DNA of 64,000 nucleotides from Suilimivivens sp964393865 (GCA_964393865.1 CAYMUW010000001.1:83257-147256), one strand, 5' to 3'; counted from the first letter of the stretch, positions 26,101 through 34,383 are shown. The notes: generated from the sequence alone by a model not told the origin. Numbers and translations: made by a program.

Positions 26101-26334
26101 GAGGTGATCAGCAAAATCCAGACGATGCGTAAGGATGCAGGCTTTGAGGTGATGGATCATATTAAGGTGGCGATCAATGGTAATGAGAAGCTTGCGGAAC
26201 TCGTAAACAAGAATCAGGCGGCTATTTCCGAGAAGGTGCTGGCAGATGAAATTGTAACGGATACGGAGCTGTCAGCTTTAAAAGAATGGAATGTAAACGG
26301 CGAGAAGGTTACCATTGGCGTAGAGAAATTATAG
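23179..26334 (+). CDS. ileS: Isoleucyl-tRNA synthetase (eukaryote-like, IleS2-type)
   Basis: A 1051-residue class I synthetase that charges tRNA-Ile in the cytosol. The HIGH motif is at 55-58 (NGKPHIGHVLTR) and KMSKS at 603-607. A Rossmann core with CP1 editing insertion lies between them, then the anticodon-binding domain and a C-terminal extension. The block SRNRYWGTPLNIWECEGCGH followed by SIGSREELEKLSG is of the eukaryotic/IleS2 kind; ordinary bacterial enzymes have WGVPIP there. IleS2-type enzymes are generally less sensitive to mupirocin (family knowledge; not tested here). Expression is governed by the T-box immediately upstream. Confidence 0.95.
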   Translation: MYQKVSTDLNFVEREKEVEKFWKENDIFKKSMENRKEGPTYTFYDGPPTANGKPHIGHVLTRVIKDMIPRYRTMKGYMVPRKAGWDTHGLPVELEVEKLLGLDGKEQIEEYGLDPFISKCKESVWKYKGMWEDFSGTVGFWADMDDPYVTYHDDFIESEWWALKQIWDKGLLYKGFKIVPYCPRCETPLSSHEVAQGYKAVKERSAVVRFKVVGEEAYFLAWTTTPWTLPSNVALCVNPDETYVKVQAADGYTYYMAQALLDNVLGKLAEDGKAAYEILETYTGKDLEYKEYEPLFACTGEAAKKQHKKGHFVTCDSYVTMTDGTGIVHIAPAFGEDDAQVGRKYDLPFVQFVNGKGEMTEETPYAGLFVKDADPKVLVDLDKEGKLFDAPKFEHDYPFCWRCDTPLIYYARESWFIKMTAVRDDLVRNNKTVNWIPESIGEGRFGNWLENIQDWGVSRNRYWGTPLNIWECEGCGHQESIGSREELEKLSGNPEAMTVELHRPYIDEITCTCPECGKTMKRVPEVIDCWFDSGAMPFAQHHYPFENKELFEAQFPAQFISEAVDQTRGWFYSLMAESTLLFNVAPYENVIVLGHVQDENGQKMSKSKGNAVDPFEALATYGADAIRWYFYINSAPWLPNRFHGKAVMEGQRKFLGTLWNTYAFFILYANIDDFDATKYTLEYDKLPVMDKWLLSKLNTAIREVDENLDNYRIPEAARVLDNFVDEMSNWYVRRCRERFWAKGMEQDKINAYMTLYTALVEICKCAAPMVPFMTEEIYQNLVRTNDKAAPESIHLCDFPAAQDSMIDKKLEESMEEVLDIVVMGRAARNAANIKNRQPIGTMYVKAPHTLDDYFKDIIEDELNVKEVVFKEDVSDLTSYSFKPQLKTVGPKYGKQLGGIREYLAAVDGTEAMKQLKAEGALKFEVNGVEISLAEEDLLIDVAQREGFVTEADNYVTVVLDTNLSPELIEEGFVYEVISKIQTMRKDAGFEVMDHIKVAINGNEKLAELVNKNQAAISEKVLADEIVTDTELSALKEWNVNGEKVTIGVEKL

Positions 26335-26345
26335 GATGGTTTTAT

Positions 26346-26397
26346 AAAAGTACCTCATGGTGATATGCTCATTATGGGGTACTTTTACCTGTTTTTT
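26346..26397 (+). terminator. Terminator after ileS
   Basis: AAAAGTACCTCAT (26346-26358) pairs with ATGGGGTACTTTT (26374-26386), 13 bp with one G-U, followed by TTTTTT at 26392-26397. Confidence 0.8.
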
Positions 26398-26420
26398 AGC
26401 TAATATATAGATTAAAAACC

Positions 26421-26449
26421 TTGTAGACTAAGTTGTTTTGTAGTACAAT
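26421..26449 (+). promoter_or_regulatory. Promoter of glgP
   Basis: TTGTAG (26421-26426), 17-base spacer, TACAAT (26444-26449). The start would be near 26456. Confidence 0.65.
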
Positions 26450-26492
26450 GAAGGACGAAAAAAACTAGACGGTTTAGATGGAGGAGAAAAAT

Positions 26493-28979
26493 ATGGCCAA
26501 AAAGACGAATGCACCGGCGCTTACTTTTGACAAGGATTTGTTTAAAAGAAGCGTGCTCTATAACGTAAAAACCTTATATAGAAAAACCCTGGAGGAGGCA
26601 AGTCCTCAACAGATTTTTCAGGCAGTAGCTTATGCAATCAAGGATGTTGTAGTTGACAACTGGTTAAATACCCAGAAGGAATATGATAGGCAGGACCCCA
26701 AGATGGTGTATTATTTATCGATGGAATTTCTGATGGGACGTGCTCTGGGAAACAATATTATTAACCTGCAGGCATATAAACCTGTAAAGGAAGCATTGGA
26801 TGAACTGGGACTTGACTTGAATATTGTTGAGGATCAGGAGCCGGATGCGGCATTAGGTAACGGCGGTTTGGGACGATTGGCAGCATGTTTCCTTGATTCT
26901 CTTGCAACCTTAGGCTATGCGGCATATGGATGCGGTATCAGATACCGTTACGGTATGTTTAAGCAGGAGATCAGAGACGGTTATCAGGTAGAGGTACCCG
27001 ATAACTGGCTGGTTGACGGAAATCCCTTTGAACTGAGAAGACCGGAATATGCCAAGGAAGTGAAATTCGGCGGTTATGTAAATGTACATATTGATGAGAA
27101 CGGAAGAGGGAATTATGTCCAGGAAGGTTATCAGAGCGTAAGGGCTATTCCTTATGATCTTCCGATTGTAGGTTATGGCAACGGTATCGTAAATACGCTG
27201 CGTATCTGGAATGCGGAGGCAGTAGAGTGCTTCCAGCTTGACTCCTTTGACAAGGGAGATTATCAGAAGGCGGTAGAGCAGGAAAATCTTGCAAGAAATA
27301 TTGTTGAGGTACTTTATCCTAATGACAATCACTATGCCGGTAAGGAATTGAGACTGAAACAGCAGTATTTCTTTATTTCCGCTTCCGTGCAGGAGGCAGT
27401 TGCCAAATATATGCGTAAGCATGATGATGTGCGCAAGTTCTATGAGAAGGTTACTTTCCAGCTCAATGATACCCATCCTACAGTTGCAGTGGCAGAGCTG
27501 ATGAGAATTTTGATGGATGAATATTATCTTACATGGGACGAGGCATGGGAGGTTACCACCAAGACCTGTGCATATACCAATCATACCATTATGGCGGAAG
27601 CGCTGGAAAAATGGCCTATTGAGCTGTTTTCAAGACTGCTTCCCAGAATCTATCAGATTATTGAAGAGATCAACCGCAGATTTATTTTGAGAATACAGGA
27701 GCTGTATCCCGGTAATCAGGAGAAGATCCGTAAGATGGCAATCATCTATGATGGACAGGTAAAGATGGCGCACCTTGCTATTGCAGCCGGCTATTCCGTA
27801 AACGGTGTGGCAAGACTTCATACGGAAATTCTGAAAAAGCAGGAGCTTAAGGATTTCTACGAGATGATGCCTGAGAAGTTTAACAATAAGACCAACGGTA
27901 TCACACAGAGACGTTTCCTGCTTCACGGCAATCCGCTTCTGGCAGACTGGGTTACTGCCCACGTTGGAAGTGACTGGATCACAGACCTTCCCAAGATCAG
28001 TAAGCTGAGGATTTATGCGGATGATGAAAAGGCACAGCAGGAATTTATGAACATTAAGTATCAGAATAAGGTTCGCCTGGCACAGTACATTCTTGAGAAT
28101 AACGGCATTGAGGTTGATCCCCGTTCTATCTTTGATGTACAGGTTAAGAGACTGCATGAATACAAGCGTCAGCTTCTTAATATTCTGCATGTTATGTACT
28201 TGTATAATACGCTGAAGGACAATCCGGATATGGATTTTTATCCCAGAACCTTTATCTTTGGCGCCAAGGCAGCAGCCGGTTATTACAATGCCAAAATGAC
28301 GATTAAGCTGATTAACTCCGTAGCGGATGTGGTAAATAACGATCCTGCCATTAACGGTAAGCTTAAGGTTGTATTTATTGAGAATTACAGGGTATCCAAT
28401 GCAGAAATGATTTTTGCGGCAGCAGATGTTTCTGAGCAGATTTCTACAGCAAGCAAGGAAGCATCCGGTACCGGAAACATGAAGTTTATGTTAAACGGTG
28501 CTCTTACCATCGGAACCATGGATGGTGCGAATGTAGAGATTGTAGAGGAAGTGGGAGAAGAAAATGCATTTATCTTCGGACTTTCCTCGGATGAAGTTAT
28601 CAATTATGAAAATCACGGCGGATATGATCCCAATGAGATTTTCAACAATGATCCTGATGTGAGACGAGTATTGATGCAGCTGATCAATGGAACCTTTGCT
28701 CCCAACGATCCTGACAGATTTAGAACACTGTACAATTCCCTTCTTAATACACTCAGCACTGCTAAGGCAGATACCTACTTTATTCTTAAGGACTTCCGTC
28801 CCTATGCAGAGGCACAAAAGAGAGTCGAGGCTGCATATCGCGATGAAAAGGGATGGGCAAGAAGTGCTATTTTGAATGTGGCGTCCAGCGGAAAGTTTAC
28901 TTCCGACAGAACCATTCAGGAGTATGTGGATGATATCTGGCATTTGGATAAGGTGGTATTGCCGAAGAAAAATGCGTGA
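26493..28979 (+). CDS. glgP: Glycogen/alpha-glucan phosphorylase
   Basis: An 828-residue GT35 phosphorylase that releases glucose-1-phosphate from glycogen or maltodextrins in the cytosol. The start at 26493 has GGAGGAG 6 bases upstream; an in-frame ATG 15 bases earlier overlaps that site. The PLP lysine is K664 in EASGTGNMKFMLNGALTIGT, the classic phosphorylase signature. The active-site segments DAALGNGGLGRLAACFLDSL and QLNDTHPTVAVAEL are intact. It is transcribed alone from its own promoter; the synthesis genes glgC and glgD lie 25 kb downstream in this window. Confidence 0.96.
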   Translation: MAKKTNAPALTFDKDLFKRSVLYNVKTLYRKTLEEASPQQIFQAVAYAIKDVVVDNWLNTQKEYDRQDPKMVYYLSMEFLMGRALGNNIINLQAYKPVKEALDELGLDLNIVEDQEPDAALGNGGLGRLAACFLDSLATLGYAAYGCGIRYRYGMFKQEIRDGYQVEVPDNWLVDGNPFELRRPEYAKEVKFGGYVNVHIDENGRGNYVQEGYQSVRAIPYDLPIVGYGNGIVNTLRIWNAEAVECFQLDSFDKGDYQKAVEQENLARNIVEVLYPNDNHYAGKELRLKQQYFFISASVQEAVAKYMRKHDDVRKFYEKVTFQLNDTHPTVAVAELMRILMDEYYLTWDEAWEVTTKTCAYTNHTIMAEALEKWPIELFSRLLPRIYQIIEEINRRFILRIQELYPGNQEKIRKMAIIYDGQVKMAHLAIAAGYSVNGVARLHTEILKKQELKDFYEMMPEKFNNKTNGITQRRFLLHGNPLLADWVTAHVGSDWITDLPKISKLRIYADDEKAQQEFMNIKYQNKVRLAQYILENNGIEVDPRSIFDVQVKRLHEYKRQLLNILHVMYLYNTLKDNPDMDFYPRTFIFGAKAAAGYYNAKMTIKLINSVADVVNNDPAINGKLKVVFIENYRVSNAEMIFAAADVSEQISTASKEASGTGNMKFMLNGALTIGTMDGANVEIVEEVGEENAFIFGLSSDEVINYENHGGYDPNEIFNNDPDVRRVLMQLINGTFAPNDPDRFRTLYNSLLNTLSTAKADTYFILKDFRPYAEAQKRVEAAYRDEKGWARSAILNVASSGKFTSDRTIQEYVDDIWHLDKVVLPKKNA

Positions 28980-28986
28980 AAATATG

Positions 28987-29015
28987 TTGTAAAAGACCCG
29001 GCGATAAGATATGAT
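28987..29015 (+). promoter_or_regulatory. Promoter of the small membrane protein gene
   Basis: TTGTAA (28987-28992), 17-base spacer, TATGAT (29010-29015), starting only 8 bases after the glgP stop. It supports the short gene at 29070 being real. Confidence 0.55.
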
Positions 29016-29069
29016 AAATTTACAGGAACTTATTCTTGAACAATCTGTTTCGGAAGGGGGAAGATGTAA

Positions 29070-29261
29070 ATGGGAACCAATCTCGGCAGGGGTGACAATG
29101 TGATGAAGGAGATGGCCCGTGAGGTCAATCTGGCAGAGCATGACAGACGGACAGAGGCAGGCAAGCCTGTGAGTCCCTCTCAAAAGAAAGCAGGAATGAT
29201 TGCATGCTGTGGTTTGGTGGCAGTGATCGTAATAATTGTGCTTATGTTTGTTATTTTTTAA
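29070..29261 (+). CDS. Small tail-anchored membrane protein of unknown function
   Basis: A 63-residue protein. Residues 1-38 are polar and charged (MKEMAREVNLAEHDRRTEA). Residues 42-63 form one hydrophobic helix (MIACCGLVAVIVIIVLMFVI) that ends at the C-terminus, suggesting a tail anchor with the N-terminus in the cytosol. AAGGGGGAAG precedes the ATG. The gene has its own promoter and terminator. I do not recognise the family. An inner ATG at 29103 is a less likely start. Confidence 0.6.
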   Translation: MGTNLGRGDNVMKEMAREVNLAEHDRRTEAGKPVSPSQKKAGMIACCGLVAVIVIIVLMFVIF

Positions 29262-29279
29262 TCAAATAGCTCTAAAGAG

Positions 29280-29317
29280 AAAGTGTTGCCTGAATCAAGG
29301 ATACAGGCAGCACTTTT
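29280..29317 (+). terminator. Terminator after the small membrane protein gene
   Basis: AAAGTGTTGCCTG (29280-29292) pairs with CAGGCAGCACTTT (29304-29316), 13 bp with one G-U, followed by a short T tract (TTTTCC). Confidence 0.7.
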
Positions 29318-29389
29318 CCATTATGGACAGCTGCAAGTGAAGTATTATGGTAAGAGAAGGGAAAATAATAATGGGAAAGGGGTGTTACT

Positions 29390-30859
29390 ATGTTAAAGAG
29401 TGTTCAATTTACGGAAAAACCGGAGGATGAGGAATTAAAAAGACGATTAAAGGCTGCAAGGGAAAAGCTGGCAGGGCAGCAGATGTTGATTAAGGAGCAT
29501 AAAATTCCGGTTCTGGTGCTGGTAGAAGGCTGGGGAACAGCGGGAAAGGGAAGCTTAATAGGGGAGCTGATTCAAAACATTGACCCCAGATTTTTTAAGG
29601 TAGCTCCTATGGATCAACCCACCGAGGAGGAGCGGAGAAAGCCTTTTCTGTGCAGGTATTTTGTTAAAATACCGGAGGCCGGCAAGTTTACGTTTCTGGA
29701 TTCGGGCTGGATGGACGAGGTTACCAGAGCCCGACTGCATGGAGATATGGATCAGAAAACTTATGAACAAAGGATCGACAGCATCAGGAGATTTGAAAGA
29801 CAGCTGACAGATAACGGATATCTGGTTATGAAGTTTTTCTGCCATATCAGCAAAAAGGAACAAAAAAAGCGTATCGGGGAGCTGGAGCAGTCAGTGGACA
29901 CCAGATGGAGAGTCAGTGAAAACGACAGATGGCAGAATAAGCATTACGACAAATGTGAGGAGGTATTCGGCCGGTATCTGGAGGATACCAATACGCCTTC
30001 CGCGCCCTGGTATGTGATTGATTCCAAATCCAAAAAATGGGCGGAGCTTCAGGCGCTTGAAATTTTGACCCAGGGCATTGATATAACGCTGCAGAACCAA
30101 AGTTTGGCGGTGCCTCTCCTGCAGAATGTTTTTCCCCTTGTTAAGATGCCGAAGCTGGCTGAGATATCGCTGGACCAGGCTGTGGAGGAAGAGGAATATA
30201 AGGAAGAGTTAAAGAGTCTGCAGGGACGGTTAAAGGAGCTTCATAACCGTTTATACCGAAAGAAGGTTCCTGTGGTGATTTTGTATGAAGGCTGGGATGC
30301 GGCAGGAAAAGGCGGAAACATTAAGCGGATGACAGAAGCGCTTGATCCCAGAGGCTTTGAGGTTCAGCCTATTGCAAGTCCGGAGCCCCATGAAAAGGCA
30401 AGGCATTATCTGTGGCGGTTTTGGACCAGACTGCCGAAGACGGGACATATTGCTATTTTTGACAGAAGCTGGTATGGACGTGTTATGGTGGAAAGACTTG
30501 AAGGCTTTTGCAGTGAAAATGACTGGAAGCGTGCCTATAATGAAATGAATGAATTTGAAAAGGAGCTGCATGACTGGGGTGCCGTGATTATCAAATTCTG
30601 GGTTCAGATTGATAAGGATACCCAGCTTGCCAGATTTACCGACCGTCAGAACACGCCGGAAAAGCAATGGAAAATTACGGATGAAGACTGGAGAAACCGG
30701 GAAAAGTGGGATCAGTATGAAATCGCTGTAAATGAGATGATTGAAAAGACCAGTACGGCTTATGCACCGTGGCATATTCTGGAATCCGTAGATAAAAAAT
30801 ATGCAAGACTGAAGGCGCTTAAGATTGTGATTGAGGAATTGGAGAGAGCGCTTGCGTAA
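29390..30859 (+). CDS. Two-domain PPK2 polyphosphate kinase (polyphosphate:AMP phosphotransferase type)
   Basis: A 489-residue protein with two tandem PPK2 domains, the class II architecture that uses polyphosphate to phosphorylate AMP to ADP. Domain 1 (about 15-235) has the P-loop VEGWGTAGKGSLIGEL but a changed Walker B (FLDSGWMDEV). Domain 2 (about 265-489) has YEGWDAAGKGGNIKRM and the full IFDRSWYGRVMVERL motif. In characterised relatives the C-terminal domain is the catalytic one, consistent with the loss of the DRSWY motif in domain 1. The gene stands alone behind a terminator. A phosphotransfer role in energy-limited cells is the usual interpretation. Confidence 0.9.
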   Translation: MLKSVQFTEKPEDEELKRRLKAAREKLAGQQMLIKEHKIPVLVLVEGWGTAGKGSLIGELIQNIDPRFFKVAPMDQPTEEERRKPFLCRYFVKIPEAGKFTFLDSGWMDEVTRARLHGDMDQKTYEQRIDSIRRFERQLTDNGYLVMKFFCHISKKEQKKRIGELEQSVDTRWRVSENDRWQNKHYDKCEEVFGRYLEDTNTPSAPWYVIDSKSKKWAELQALEILTQGIDITLQNQSLAVPLLQNVFPLVKMPKLAEISLDQAVEEEEYKEELKSLQGRLKELHNRLYRKKVPVVILYEGWDAAGKGGNIKRMTEALDPRGFEVQPIASPEPHEKARHYLWRFWTRLPKTGHIAIFDRSWYGRVMVERLEGFCSENDWKRAYNEMNEFEKELHDWGAVIIKFWVQIDKDTQLARFTDRQNTPEKQWKITDEDWRNREKWDQYEIAVNEMIEKTSTAYAPWHILESVDKKYARLKALKIVIEELERALA

Positions 30860-30877
30860 GAAATCTTCAGGAAGCAA

Positions 30878-30906
30878 TTGCAACCTTATTCGTTTTAATT
30901 TATAAT
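30878..30906 (+). promoter_or_regulatory. Promoter of the aconitase-family gene
   Basis: TTGCAA (30878-30883), 17-base spacer, TATAAT (30901-30906). A 14-base inverted repeat, TGCATAAATATGCA (30930-30943), lies about 15 bases downstream of the expected start and could be an operator. Confidence 0.7.
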
Positions 30907-30975
30907 AAACAACAGTATTTGTGCTTTTTTGCATAAATATGCATCAGACAAAATGAAATGATCAGGAGGCATAAT

Positions 30976-33264
30976 ATGATATCAGTATACGAGCGGGGTG
31001 CCTATCTTATTAACGGAACGGAAATTGTTCCGGAAAGTTCCCAGGCACTGAATGAAGTCAAAAGTAAAACAGGAAAAGAGATATCCATAGAGCAGGCCCG
31101 GAAAGAAACCATCGCCTATGGTATTTTAGAGGCTCACAATACCTCCGGCAATATGGAAAAGCTGAAGATTAAGTTTGATAAGCTTACATCACACGATATT
31201 ACCTTTGTGGGAATTATTCAGACCGCAAGAGCGTCGGGACTTGAAAAATTTCCGGTTCCCTATGTGCTTACCAACTGTCACAATTCATTGTGTGCGGTAG
31301 GCGGAACCATCAACGAGGATGACCACATGTTTGGCCTTACCTGTGCGAAGAAGTACGGCGGCGTATATGTGCCTCCTCATCAGGCAGTTATTCACCAGTT
31401 TGCAAGGGAAATGCTTGCAGGGGGCGGAAAGATGATTCTTGGCTCGGATTCCCATACCAGATATGGTGCACTGGGCACGATGGCAATGGGTGAGGGAGGA
31501 CCGGAGCTTGTTAAGCAGCTTTTAAATCAGACCTATGACATTAATATGCCCGGTATTGTGGGCGTATATCTGACAGGAGAGCCTGTTAAGGGCGTAGGGC
31601 CTCAGGATGTGGCTCTTGCAATTATCGGTGAGGTATTTGCAAGCGGCGCAGTTAAGAATAAAGTAATGGAATTTGTAGGGCCGGGTGTGGCTTCCTTAAG
31701 TGCCGATTTCAGAATTGGCATTGATGTTATGACCACGGAGACCACATGCTTATCCTCCATTTGGCAGACGGATGACAAGATTAGGGAATTTTATGATATT
31801 CATGGAAGAAGTGAGGATTACAAGGAGTTAAAGCCGGGTGAAGTGGCATATTATGACGGCTTTATCACCATTGATCTTAGCACCATTAAGCCTATGATTG
31901 CCATGCCCTTCCATCCCAGCAATACATATACGATTGAAGAGCTGAATGCCAATCTGATGGACATTTTAAATGATGTGGAGAAGAAAGCGGCAGTATCCTT
32001 AGACGGCGCCGTGGAGTTCTCTTTGAAGAATAAGGTAAAGAATGGGAAGCTGATGGTAGATCAGGGTATTATAGCAGGCTGCGCAGGCGGTGGCTTTGAA
32101 AATATCTGCGCGGCAGCGGATATTATGAAGGGCTCTTATATCGGCGCTGATGGATTTACCTTAAGTGTGTATCCGGCTTCCATGCCTGTTTATATGGAGC
32201 TGATTAAAAACGGCTGTGCCGCTGCTCTGCTTGAAACAGGTGCGGTTATGAAGACGGCATTCTGCGGTCCCTGCTTCGGAGCAGGTGATACGCCGGCAAA
32301 CAATGCATTCAGTATCCGTCATTCCACCAGAAATTTCCCTAACAGAGAAGGTTCTAAGCTGCAAAACGGACAGATTGCATCCGTAGCGCTTATGGATGCC
32401 CGTTCCATTGCCGCAACGGCAGCCAATAAGGGCGTGCTCACGGCAGCAACGGAATTTGACGGACCGATTAATCAGTATCAGTATCACTTTGATTCAGCTA
32501 TTTACGCCAACCGGGTATTTGATTCTCACGGCGTGGCAGATCCTTCCGTGGAAATTCAGTTTGGCCCCAATATCAAGGACTGGCCCGCTATGACAGAGCT
32601 GCCTGAGAATTTGATCTTGCGCGTGGTATCGGAAATCCATGATCCCGTAACCACCACGGATGAGCTGATACCTTCGGGAGAAACCTCATCCTATCGTTCC
32701 AATCCTCTGGGCCTTGCCGAGTTTACATTATCCAGAAAGGACCCCGCCTATGTAGGGCTTGCCAAGGACATTCAGGTGGCTCAGAAGGCTGTTATGGAAG
32801 GAAAATGTCCTCTGGAGGTTAAGCCGGAGCTTAAGCAGATTTTGGATGTAATTCATACAATTTATCCTGCTGTGGGTGAAGGAAACGTGGGTTTTGGCTC
32901 CACCATCTTTGCGGTAAAACCGGGAGACGGTTCTGCAAGAGAGCAGGCGGCTTCCTGTCAGAAGGTGCTTGGCGGATGGGCCAATATTGCCAATGAATAT
33001 GCAACCAAGAGATACCGCTCTAATCTGATTAACTGGGGTATGCTTCCCTTTATCATTGAGGAGGGCGAGCTTCCCTTTAAGAATAAGGATTATCTGTTCT
33101 TCCCCGGCATCCGCAAGGCGGTTATGGATAAGGCGGAAGAAATCAAGGCCTATAAGGTAGGTGCAAACAATCTCACCGAGTTCACGGTAAAGCTTGGCGA
33201 GCTGACTGACGAGGAGCGTCAGATTATTTTGAAGGGCTGCCTGATTAACTATAACAGGGTATAA
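30976..33264 (+). CDS. Aconitase-family hydratase of unknown substrate
   Basis: A 762-residue single-chain aconitase homologue with a fused C-terminal swivel domain. The ATG at 30976 has AGGAGG 7 bases before it. Iron-sulfur cysteines are recognisable in AGCAGGGFENIC and FCGPCFGAGDTP, and the active-site stretch RNFPNREGSKL corresponds to the substrate-binding arginine region of aconitases. LGSDSHTRYGALGTMAMGEG is the family's Asp-Ser-His-Thr block. It differs from AcnA, AcnB and LeuCD and is closest in size to the YbhJ-like group annotated only as hydratase. No TCA-cycle or leucine-pathway gene is adjacent, so the substrate is open. Confidence 0.82.
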   Translation: MISVYERGAYLINGTEIVPESSQALNEVKSKTGKEISIEQARKETIAYGILEAHNTSGNMEKLKIKFDKLTSHDITFVGIIQTARASGLEKFPVPYVLTNCHNSLCAVGGTINEDDHMFGLTCAKKYGGVYVPPHQAVIHQFAREMLAGGGKMILGSDSHTRYGALGTMAMGEGGPELVKQLLNQTYDINMPGIVGVYLTGEPVKGVGPQDVALAIIGEVFASGAVKNKVMEFVGPGVASLSADFRIGIDVMTTETTCLSSIWQTDDKIREFYDIHGRSEDYKELKPGEVAYYDGFITIDLSTIKPMIAMPFHPSNTYTIEELNANLMDILNDVEKKAAVSLDGAVEFSLKNKVKNGKLMVDQGIIAGCAGGGFENICAAADIMKGSYIGADGFTLSVYPASMPVYMELIKNGCAAALLETGAVMKTAFCGPCFGAGDTPANNAFSIRHSTRNFPNREGSKLQNGQIASVALMDARSIAATAANKGVLTAATEFDGPINQYQYHFDSAIYANRVFDSHGVADPSVEIQFGPNIKDWPAMTELPENLILRVVSEIHDPVTTTDELIPSGETSSYRSNPLGLAEFTLSRKDPAYVGLAKDIQVAQKAVMEGKCPLEVKPELKQILDVIHTIYPAVGEGNVGFGSTIFAVKPGDGSAREQAASCQKVLGGWANIANEYATKRYRSNLINWGMLPFIIEEGELPFKNKDYLFFPGIRKAVMDKAEEIKAYKVGANNLTEFTVKLGELTDEERQIILKGCLINYNRV

Positions 33265-33297
33265 TCACGGACGCCGCAAATATATTTTGACCTGAAT

Positions 33298-34128
33298 TTA
33301 TCCCAATCCTGACCGGTCAAGCAGGGCAGCGGTAAATACACCGGCTGCCAGACAGAAGACATTGATCAGGCATGACCTTGTGGAAAGCAAAAAGCTTTTA
33401 AAGGGAATAATCATAAAGGTGGCGGCAGTGACAATGCCGAATATTGCGTGAAAAGCAAGGCTGTAGTACTTCGTAAGCAGGGAGTCTACAGCCTTTGCCA
33501 TGCATACAATGGTAAGCACGCAGCCAAGTCCGGCGGGGAGAAGGACGACTGGGTCAAGGTGTGCAATCCCATCCACAAAAGGAGCATACAGGCCCAGGGG
33601 CATCAGTAATGTAGAAAAGCTCATGCCGGGGGCGATAATGCTTAAGGCAAAACAGAAACCGCAGAATAAGAACCATAAAAAGCCGGGTGAGATGGCGACC
33701 GAGGCAGCTCCAAGGAAAAGCAGCAGAGAGAAAACAGCCAGCATGGCAAGGACCATGGAAATAAGGGAGGCCTTGTTTCTTCCCTGAGAGCCTGCGTCCT
33801 TCCACAGGGAGGGAAGCATTCCGGCAATCAGTCCCACAAAGAGGCAGACGGAGGGTGCAGGGTACTTTTCCAGAAAATAGGAAAGCAGTCCCGCAACACC
33901 CATAAATCCCGCTGCAGCTCCCACAAAGTAAGGAAGAAGCCTGGGAAGATGAGTTTTGTATCTGCCCACAGGATCGGCTAAAAGCTCCATGACAGGCTTA
34001 TAAACGCCGAATACCACACTTAACACACCGCCGGAAATGCCCGGAAGGACGGAGCCGAGACCAATCAGCGCTCCCTGCAGAAGCTTTAAGAAAACCTGGG
34101 GCAGTAAGCCTTTTTTCTTTTTTACCAT
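33298..34128 (-). CDS. DUF368 membrane protein (PopT-type undecaprenyl-phosphate transporter)
   Basis: A 276-residue polytopic membrane protein with about 8 helices. The N-terminal QGALIGLGSVLPGISGGVLS is the DUF368 signature, and a second, inverted SIIAPGMSFSTLLMPLG marks the internal repeat. DUF368 proteins (PopT) have been shown to recycle undecaprenyl phosphate across the membrane for cell-wall synthesis. Ddl, MurF and MurC genes within 20 kb fit that theme but are not in one operon. A GAGG site lies 10 bases before the ATG. Confidence 0.9.
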   Translation of the reverse strand: MVKKKKGLLPQVFLKLLQGALIGLGSVLPGISGGVLSVVFGVYKPVMELLADPVGRYKTHLPRLLPYFVGAAAGFMGVAGLLSYFLEKYPAPSVCLFVGLIAGMLPSLWKDAGSQGRNKASLISMVLAMLAVFSLLLFLGAASVAISPGFLWFLFCGFCFALSIIAPGMSFSTLLMPLGLYAPFVDGIAHLDPVVLLPAGLGCVLTIVCMAKAVDSLLTKYYSLAFHAIFGIVTAATFMIIPFKSFLLSTRSCLINVFCLAAGVFTAALLDRSGLG

Positions 34129-34196
34129 ATTCGTATAACCTCATTTCCATGTAAATACATTGTTTGTTTTGTTCTAATAATGATTATGCACAGGAC

Positions 34197-34223
34197 TAAA
34201 TTTTTTTGCGGATTCGTCGATAA
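34197..34223 (+). promoter_or_regulatory. Sigma-D (sigma-28) type flagellar-class promoter
   Basis: TAAA (34197-34200), exactly 15 bases, then GTCGATAA (34216-34223). The sigma-28/FliA consensus is TAAA-N15-GCCGATAA, so only one base differs. The start would be near 34230, about 150 bases before the EF-hand protein gene. Confidence 0.7.
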
Positions 34224-34284
34224 ATATAGTGCAGGTACCTATGGCCAGGGCATTCTGCAGAATATAGTTTTAGTCGCCACGGAT

Positions 34285-34335
34285 GGTATACGGAAGGAAA
34301 GGGACAGCCTTCTTGTATATCATTTTTGTTTTTTT
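34285..34335 (+). terminator. Terminator-like hairpin inside the leader of the sigma-D-type gene
   Basis: GGTATACGGAAGG (34285-34297) pairs with CCTTCTTGTATATC (34308-34321; three G-U pairs and a bulged C), followed by ATTTTTGTTTTTTT. It is downstream of the sigma-D promoter and upstream of the gene, so it could attenuate expression. The first 55 leader bases include the palindrome ATTCTGCAGAAT but match no riboswitch I know. Confidence 0.6.
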
Positions 34336-34383
34336 CAATCAGGGAGGGGAGAATAAAGACAAGGGACTGTAGAAGGAGGATGA

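Noticed and set aside
25336..26160. Long antisense frames opposite ileS, mfd, the opp genes and the fusion gene
   Set aside because: They have no ribosome sites and low-complexity, unrecognisable products. They are shadows of strong coding sequence on the other strand.
34129..34383. c-di-GMP or other known riboswitch before the calcium-loop gene
   Set aside because: None of the conserved core sequences of c-di-GMP-I, fluoride, ZTP or guanidine classes could be found. Reported only as an unknown structured leader.
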